A stretch of 5,213 nucleotides of DNA from DASZZX01 sp036260415 (GTDB lineage: Bacteria > Actinomycetota > Nitriliruptoria > Nitriliruptorales > JAHWKO01), in contig DASZZX010000412.1 in the NCBI GenBank assembly GCA_036260415.1, forward strand, positions 1 to 5,213, written 5' to 3'. The notes under the pieces are model-generated. The model made no database searches. It was not told the DNA's origin and was given only the letters and a program-made list of their open reading frames with translations. Numbering within the stretch: the first letter of the stretch is position 1; the number at the start of each line of letters is the position of its first letter. Shown in pieces: positions 1 through 3,869 of this stretch. Both the position numbers and the translations under genes were made by a program.

Positions 1-1
1 G

Positions 2-736
2 GCGTCCTGGCATCAGTTCCTGGACTCCACCCACTACGTCGCGCGCGACGACCGGTTGGTGTTCGACTTCGGTGACCAGCGCAGCACCGCCACGCAGGTC
101 TCGGCGGCCCTCCGTCGCGCGGTCGGCGTGTTCGGTGAACCGGAGGCGGTCGTGGCGGCCGGCTACTTCAACGAGGCCGAACCCGGCCACATCTACACCC
201 ATCCCGACCACCGCGCGGTGCACGACGCCGTGGCCGTGAGCCGCTGGCCGGCGTGGGGCCGGACAGGACCAAGGTTGGCGCAGGTGACCATGCACCTCAC
301 CGACTTCGACGACTACATGAGCTGCCCCGACGGACACTTCCAGCGGGCCTACCACTGGTTGCGCCCCCCCTGTTGGCCCGAGGAGGGCACCCCGACCGGC
401 TTCCAGCGGACCCAGCACTTCTGGAGGAGAGACGTGGCACGACCGACCCTGCGCATCGCCGGAGCCTCGCGCATCGAGACCGCCGTGGCGGTCTCGCGCC
501 ACGCGTTCCCCGACGGGGCGCAAGAGGTGTTCCTGGCCCGGGCAGACGCCTTCCCGGACGCCCTCGCGGCAGCGCCCCTGGCGCACCGAGGTCCCGTCCT
601 GCTGGTGTGGCCCGATAAGCCTCTACCGCCCGCAGTGCGCGACGAGGTCCGGCGGCTGGCACCTCGGCTGGTGGTGGCCCTGGGCGGCGAAGCAGCCATA
701 CCCCAGCGGCTGCTCAACGAAGCGGCCAACGCCTGA
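2..736 (+). CDS. PIG-L/LmbE-like deacetylase with C-terminal CWB2 cell-wall-binding repeat (5' partial)
   Basis: The frame is open from base 2, so 244 C-terminal residues are visible. A TTG at 56 is a possible internal start, but the coding frame runs on upstream of it. Residues 67-70 read HPDH followed by RAVHDAV (bases 200-211), which resembles the downstream zinc-ligand histidine motif of PIG-L/MshB-type N-acetylglucosaminyl deacetylases; the first zinc motif (AHPDDE type) would lie off-window. Residues about 151-240 (from base 452) form one CWB2 repeat: RIAGASRIETAV, then FPDALAAAPLA, a GPVLL strand and VVALGGEAAI. CWB2 repeats are known from surface proteins, where three copies bind anionic wall polymers. 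I infer a secreted, wall-attached deacetylase acting on amino-sugar glycans or glycoconjugates. Only one repeat is present and the protein ends right after it. The CWB2 call is strong. The deacetylase call is moderate because half of the domain is missing. The signal peptide, if any, is off-window. Confidence 0.75.
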   Translation, partial: ASWHQFLDSTHYVARDDRLVFDFGDQRSTATQVSAALRRAVGVFGEPEAVVAAGYFNEAEPGHIYTHPDHRAVHDAVAVSRWPAWGRTGPRLAQVTMHLTDFDDYMSCPDGHFQRAYHWLRPPCWPEEGTPTGFQRTQHFWRRDVARPTLRIAGASRIETAVAVSRHAFPDGAQEVFLARADAFPDALAAAPLAHRGPVLLVWPDKPLPPAVRDEVRRLAPRLVVALGGEAAIPQRLLNEAANA

Positions 737-756
737 GCGCGTCCCACGGGAGCGGT

Positions 757-800
757 GTCCGGTCGGCGAACCGCCTCCGGGGCGAGCCGCCGGTCAGGAC
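757..800 (+). terminator. Imperfect hairpin downstream of the deacetylase gene, possible terminator
   Basis: Three short helices can stack symmetrically: GTCC 757-760 with GGAC 797-800, GGCG 765-768 with CGCC 788-791, and CGCC 772-775 with GGCG 781-784 (5-nt loop). It starts 20 bp after the stop at 736. There is no T-tract, so it would have to work as a GC-rich or Rho-aided terminator. In DNA this GC-rich, short complementary runs arise easily by chance, so the call is weak. Confidence 0.25.
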
Positions 801-828
801 CGAGACGGGTGCGTCACGTGCGCGGGCC

Positions 829-834
829 TATCGT
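829..834 (+). promoter_or_regulatory. Candidate -10 element (TATCGT) for the DUF2267 gene
   Basis: TATCGT fits the actinobacterial TANNNT -10 pattern and lies 23 bp before the ATG. It would give a transcript start near 841 and a leader of about 17 nt holding the ribosome binding site. No convincing -35 is seen 16-18 bp upstream. The same arrangement of TANNNT-TGG followed by ACGAGGAG recurs before the crotonase gene. Confidence 0.3.
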
Positions 835-845
835 GGTGGAGACAC

Positions 846-852
846 GAGGAGG
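846..852 (+). promoter_or_regulatory. Ribosome binding site GAGGAGG
   Basis: GAGGAGG ends 5 nt before the ATG at 858, a strong Shine-Dalgarno match that fixes the start of the DUF2267 gene. Confidence 0.7.
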
Positions 853-857
853 ACCCG

Positions 858-1307
858 ATGTCGAGTCCGTTCACCCCGATGTCCGCCGCTGAGTTCGTCA
901 ACCGCGTGCTGCAGCGCGCCGATCTCGGTGACCACGACCGCGCCCGGAGGGCCGTGGACGCAGTGCTCGAGACACTCGCCGAACGGATCACCGGTGGCCA
1001 GGCGGACGACCTCGCCACGAAGCTGCCCGAGCAGTTCGCCGGTCCGTTGCGCGCCGGCCAGGGCCCCCCCGACCAGGCGGAGTCCTTCGACCTCGAGGAG
1101 TTCTGTCGCCGGGTCGCGCAGCGGCAGGGCGGCAGCACCACCGCCGAGCAGGTGCGTGCGCACGTCGCCGCCGTGATGCAGACGCTGCGCGACGCGTTAC
1201 CCGACGAGTACGACGACGTGGCCTCCCAGCTGCCCCGCACGTACGCGGAGGTGCTGCCGGTGGCGCCCGGCGACGACGTGCGTCCTCCTGAGCAGCGGCT
1301 CAGCTGA
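858..1307 (+). CDS. DUF2267 domain protein
   Basis: A 149-residue acidic soluble protein with no signal peptide or membrane segment. It matches the DUF2267 pattern as I recall it and contains two related helical units. Unit 1 (about residues 12-64) runs from EFVNRV through AVLETLAERI and a GG-ADDLATKLP turn to a hydrophobic end. Unit 2 (about 80-133) repeats the plan with EFCRRV, AVMQTLRDAL, DDVASQLP and TYAEVL. The alternation of 'EF-RV', 'V-TL' and 'D-A-LP' marks an internal duplication. The last 15 residues are a proline/charged tail. DUF2267 has no established biochemical function; members are small helical proteins common in actinobacteria and often found near stress genes. The start is fixed by the RBS just upstream. 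It sits 121 bp after the deacetylase gene with its own candidate promoter, so it is probably transcribed separately. Function not assigned. Confidence 0.85.
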   Translation: MSSPFTPMSAAEFVNRVLQRADLGDHDRARRAVDAVLETLAERITGGQADDLATKLPEQFAGPLRAGQGPPDQAESFDLEEFCRRVAQRQGGSTTAEQVRAHVAAVMQTLRDALPDEYDDVASQLPRTYAEVLPVAPGDDVRPPEQRLS

Positions 1308-1361
1308 CACGTTCGCGACCGCTCGTGGGCCACTGCGGCGATCGGCGGCGCCGGCGGCGTG

Positions 1362-1383
1362 CTGCTCGCTCCGGCGGGAGCAG
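1362..1383. terminator. GC-rich hairpin in the convergent gap, possible bidirectional terminator
   Basis: CTGCTC (1362-1367) pairs with GAGCAG (1378-1383) around a 10-nt loop. A competing helix GCTCC (1368-1372)/GGAGC (1377-1381) with a 4-nt loop overlaps it. It lies between two converging genes that end at 1307 and 1402, where termination is expected on both strands. No T-tract follows on either strand. The rest of 1308-1401 is GC-rich with no further signal I can support. Confidence 0.35.
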
Positions 1384-1401
1384 GCCCGACCTGCGCGGGA
1401 T

Positions 1402-2721
1402 CTAGCCGGCGACCCGGATCCGGCCCTCGACCCGGTCGAGCACCCCGTTCAGGTCCGCACGCAGCGTGTCCAGCTGAGCCTGCACGTCGGTCACGGTCGC
1501 ATCGACCGAGGTGCGCAGCCGGGTGAGGGTGGCCTTGGCGGTCGTGACGTTCTGCAGCTGGCGGCGGGCCGCCTCGAGGTCCTCCTGGACGCCGCGCACG
1601 TCCACCTCACCGTCGTGGGCGGTCAGCTCCGCCAGCGCCCAGAACCGGGCCAGCCGGTAGACCACCTGCAGGCACAGCGCATCGCCGTCCTCCTTGTCGT
1701 ACATGCAGAGGTAGCGTCCGGCACCCTGCTCGCGGAACGGCGCGCTGCCCGCCGGCAGGTGCTCCTCGCGGCTGCACACCGCGACCGCCGCTGCCGCCCC
1801 GCGGTTCTCCCGGGCCGCGTCCAACTCGCGCAGAAGGGGTGTGAGACCGACCGCGCGGTCCTTGGCCTCGAAGACCAGGCGCACCTCGGCGCCCCGCGTG
1901 TCGCGCGGGTTGACCGTCACGACCACGTCACCGACCTTGCTCGCACCCACCCCGGTCGCATCCCCGGTGGGTTCACAGCCGTCGCCGAACACGGCGGCGA
2001 TCGCGCCGACCGCAGCGAACACCTGGCTCTCGTAGTCGCGGCCCTTGCCGGTGCCCTTCTCGCGTTCGTCGGCCCGGGCGGTCGCCGCGGCGCTGTCGGC
2101 CGCGGCGCGCTCGGCGATCTCCAGGCGGTAGTCCTCCAGCTGGCGGCGGATGCGGTCCAGCCCCTGGTCGATCTCCTCCTTCCAGCGTCGCAGCGGGCTC
2201 GTGCCGCTGGTCACATCGAGGAGCTGGTGCAGCGTCGAGGACTCCCCACCGAGGTGGTCGTCGAGCAGCTCACGGAGACGGCTCACCGCGCTGTCCCGGC
2301 GCTCGGGATCAAACAGCTCCGACAGGTGACCGCCGTCGCCGAGGTAGCGCTGCAGCGCCCGGGCCAGCGACCCGTCGCCGTCGGCGAACACCGCGTCGAG
2401 CGCACGTTCGAGCTGCGCCAGCCGTTCCTCGAGCGCCCCCTGCAGCTGACCGGAGAAGCGCTGGAACTCCTTCTCGACGTAGTCGACGTTCGCCGACACG
2501 CCGACGGTGGACAAGGCGACGACGCCGACCTTGAGAGCCAGTTCCAGCACCTCGGCGAGGTCGTCGCCGCCGTCCCCGGCCAGGCGGTCCTCGAAGTAGC
2601 GCACGATGTCGGGAGACCTCGTGCGCCAGTCGATGACCCGCAGCGCCCCTTCCACGACCGCGACGTGGCCATCCGTCCCGGTGAGGTCGCGCACGCGGGC
2701 GCTGGCGCTGTTGCCGCCCAT
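1402..2721 (-). CDS. Uncharacterised coiled-coil protein with embedded PD-(D/E)XK nuclease-like domain (DUF2130/RmuC-like layout)
   Basis: A 439-residue soluble protein with no signal peptide. The start at 2721 lies 7 nt after GGAGG; an adjacent ATG at 2724 is the alternative. Parts in order: residues 1-80, a helical region ending ALKVGVVALSTVGVSANVD; 80-160, charged helices including YLGDGGHLSELFDPERRDSA; 178-225, a predicted coiled coil rich in R, E and A; 226-365, an alpha/beta domain starting KGRDYES; 375-435, a second coiled coil. The middle domain has the PD-(D/E)XK arrangement: E231 in a helix, D265 in GDVVVTV, and E285-x-K287 in VFEAKDR, then a further helix and strand. This fold is shared by restriction enzymes, RmuC and DUF2130 proteins, and the position between coiled coils recalls the last two. 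The exact family is uncertain. I infer a DNA-related role, probably metal-dependent nuclease activity or DNA-end binding. The gene is transcribed alone, convergent with DUF2267 and divergent from the crotonase gene. Presence of a protein gene is near certain; nuclease fold moderate; function unknown. Confidence 0.8.
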   Translation of the reverse strand: MGGNSASARVRDLTGTDGHVAVVEGALRVIDWRTRSPDIVRYFEDRLAGDGGDDLAEVLELALKVGVVALSTVGVSANVDYVEKEFQRFSGQLQGALEERLAQLERALDAVFADGDGSLARALQRYLGDGGHLSELFDPERRDSAVSRLRELLDDHLGGESSTLHQLLDVTSGTSPLRRWKEEIDQGLDRIRRQLEDYRLEIAERAAADSAAATARADEREKGTGKGRDYESQVFAAVGAIAAVFGDGCEPTGDATGVGASKVGDVVVTVNPRDTRGAEVRLVFEAKDRAVGLTPLLRELDAARENRGAAAAVAVCSREEHLPAGSAPFREQGAGRYLCMYDKEDGDALCLQVVYRLARFWALAELTAHDGEVDVRGVQEDLEAARRQLQNVTTAKATLTRLRTSVDATVTDVQAQLDTLRADLNGVLDRVEGRIRVAG

Positions 2722-2724
2722 CAT

Positions 2725-2733
2725 CCCTCCTCC
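2725..2733 (-). promoter_or_regulatory. Ribosome binding site GGAGGAGGG deciding the start of the PD-(D/E)XK gene
   Basis: On the minus strand GGAGGAGGG runs directly into two tandem ATG codons (2724 and 2721). The GGAGG core is 4 nt from the first and 7 nt from the second, favouring 2721. This argues against the longer in-frame extension up to 2841, whose residues are rich in G, A and P. Confidence 0.7.
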
Positions 2734-2808
2734 GCCGCGTGCGGCGGATCCGGCCCCGTGTGGCGCCGTCGCGGGCATCGACGGCCAGGTCACGCACGGT
2801 CCCGGCCA

Positions 2809-2814
2809 ACCGTA
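2809..2814 (-). promoter_or_regulatory. Weak candidate -10 (TACGGT) for the PD-(D/E)XK gene
   Basis: On the minus strand TACGGT is followed by TGG, as at the other two candidate promoters in the window. It would give a leader of about 80 nt. No good -35 lies at 17 bp, so support is slight. Confidence 0.18.
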
Positions 2815-2851
2815 GAGGGAGGCTGCGACACGACCGAGCAACCGTCACGGA

Positions 2852-2871
2852 TGGCCGGCTCGTACCGGCCA
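2852..2871. repeat. Perfect 7-bp inverted repeat in the divergent intergenic region
   Basis: TGGCCGG (2852-2858) and CCGGCCA (2865-2871) flank a 6-bp spacer. It lies between the divergent PD-(D/E)XK and crotonase genes, so it could be an operator for a dimeric regulator or simply a GC-rich chance dyad. Confidence 0.35.
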
Positions 2872-2900
2872 CTCCTGCGGTGAGGACGACCCCGCCCGGC

Positions 2901-2937
2901 TGCCACGTCGGATCCGGCTGGATCGCCGGGGGTGGCA
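2901..2937. repeat. Nested dyad upstream of the crotonase gene
   Basis: The outer arms TGCCAC (2901-2906) and GTGGCA (2932-2937) enclose inner arms GATCC (2911-2915) and GGATC (2920-2924) around a 4-nt loop. The element ends about 40 bp before the candidate -10 at 2979, a position that suits a regulator site more than an RNA leader. Confidence 0.3.
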
Positions 2938-2978
2938 CTGCGCATTCGGCGCCGGGCCGGCTCAGGGCGGGCGACCCC

Positions 2979-2984
2979 TACGCT
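2979..2984 (+). promoter_or_regulatory. Candidate -10 element (TACGCT) for the crotonase-like gene
   Basis: TACGCT fits TANNNT and is followed by GG, then 8 nt later ACGAGGAG (2992-2999) and the GTG at 3005. The leader would be only about 14 nt. No recognisable -35 is present. Confidence 0.3.
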
Positions 2985-2993
2985 GGACGCGAC

Positions 2994-2999
2994 GAGGAG
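2994..2999 (+). promoter_or_regulatory. Ribosome binding site GAGGAG
   Basis: GAGGAG lies 5 nt before the GTG at 3005 and supports this GTG as the start of the crotonase-like gene. Confidence 0.6.
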
Positions 3000-3004
3000 C
3001 GCGC

Positions 3005-3799
3005 GTGGGCCAGGTCGACGTGGAGCGCCGTGACGGTGGCGTCGCGGTGGTGACCCTGAACGACCCGCAGCGGCGCAACGCCATGACCGCCGCGATGGGC
3101 CGGGCCCTGCACGACACCTTCACCGCGCTGGGGGACGACGACGCGCTCCGCGTGGCGGTCCTGACCGGGGCCGGGCCCGCGTTCAGCGCGGGAGGTGACC
3201 TCGGGATGCTGGAGGAGATGACCCGCGCGACCCGCGAGGACGGGGCTGACGCCACCGCTGCCATGCGGACGTTCTACGCCCGCTTCCTCGCGCTCCGCGA
3301 CCTGCCGGTGCCGGTGGTCGCCGCCGTCAACGGGCACGCGGTCGGGGCCGGCGCGTGCGTCGCCCTCGCCTGCGACTTGGCGCTCATCGCCGAGGATGCC
3401 AGGTTCGGGTTGAACTTCGCTCGCATCGGCATCCACCCGGGCATGGGCGGGTCGTGGTTCCTGCCGCGGCTGGCCGGCCGCCAGCGCGCCGCCGAACTGC
3501 TGTACACCGGCCGGCTGGTCGACGGCGCCACCGCTGCGCGCTGGGGCCTGGCGATCGCGGCGACCCCCGCCGGCGAGGTCCTCGCACGGGCGCTGCAGGT
3601 CGCCGGTGAGATCGCCGCGTCCGCGCCCCAGGTCGTGCGCCAGCTCAAGCGCAGCCTGCACGAGACCTGGGATCGCACCCTCGACGAGCAGCTCGACGCC
3701 GAGGCCGGCTACCAGGCCCGGAACTACGCCACCGACGACGTCGTCGAGGGCCTGGCGGCCGCGCGCCAGCGCAGGACCCCCCGCTTCGCGGGGCGCTGA
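3005..3799 (+). CDS. Enoyl-CoA hydratase/isomerase (crotonase) superfamily protein lacking the usual catalytic glutamates
   Basis: A 264-residue cytosolic protein of full crotonase length. The GTG start is supported by the RBS and by the usual N-terminal strand (VAVVTLNDPQRRNAM, 13-27). The CoA-binding and oxyanion-hole segments are intact: AFSAGGDL at 59-66 and VNGHAVGAGA at 108-117. The segment FARIGIHPGMGG (138-149) is followed by SWFLPRLAGRQRAAELLYTGR. Aligned without gaps to rat mitochondrial hydratase, the position of Glu144 is C118 and that of Glu164 is F138. The Asp used by PaaG-type isomerases appears to be G146. It therefore keeps the CoA-binding fold but probably is not a standard 2-enoyl-CoA hydratase; isomerase, hydrolase, lyase or another acyl-CoA reaction remains possible. 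It is divergent from the PD-(D/E)XK gene and convergent with an acyl-CoA dehydrogenase gene. Superfamily assignment is firm; substrate and reaction are unknown. Confidence 0.9.
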   Translation: MGQVDVERRDGGVAVVTLNDPQRRNAMTAAMGRALHDTFTALGDDDALRVAVLTGAGPAFSAGGDLGMLEEMTRATREDGADATAAMRTFYARFLALRDLPVPVVAAVNGHAVGAGACVALACDLALIAEDARFGLNFARIGIHPGMGGSWFLPRLAGRQRAAELLYTGRLVDGATAARWGLAIAATPAGEVLARALQVAGEIAASAPQVVRQLKRSLHETWDRTLDEQLDAEAGYQARNYATDDVVEGLAAARQRRTPRFAGR

Positions 3800-3841
3800 C
3801 CGCAGCGGGCCAGGGACGGGCCATCAGCCCACGAGTCGGGG

Positions 3842-3859
3842 TCGACCGCACCCGGTCGA
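3842..3859. terminator. Perfect 7-bp hairpin between convergent genes, possible bidirectional terminator
   Basis: TCGACCG (3842-3848) pairs perfectly with CGGTCGA (3853-3859) around the loop CACC. It lies in the 70-bp gap between two converging stops (3799 and 3870), where a shared terminator is expected. No T-tract follows on either strand, which is common in high-GC actinobacteria. Confidence 0.5.
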
Positions 3860-3869
3860 GGCGGCGGCG

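Noticed and set aside
56..58. TTG at 56 as the true start of the first gene
   Set aside because: The frame continues to the window edge with plausible coding sequence, and a start here would lack the first zinc motif of the deacetylase domain.
815..820. CACGTG palindrome as a regulator site before the DUF2267 gene
   Set aside because: A 6-bp GC-rich palindrome is expected by chance and its flanks are not symmetric.
1402..2721. Naming the coiled-coil nuclease-like protein RmuC
   Set aside because: RmuC has an N-terminal membrane or leader helix and a different active-site context; here the nuclease-like domain is followed by another coiled coil and the flanking motifs differ. Only the general layout is shared.
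2722..2841. 40-residue N-terminal extension of the PD-(D/E)XK protein from an upstream start at 2841
   Set aside because: The strong GGAGGAGGG site at 2725-2733 directly precedes ATG codons at 2724/2721, and the extension is G/A/P-rich without conserved features.
1615..2883. Long plus-strand open frame (422 codons) opposite the PD-(D/E)XK gene
   Set aside because: It is the antisense shadow of a GC-biased coding region. Its translation has no recognisable domain, and the minus-strand frame has an RBS, coiled coils and an ordered motif set.
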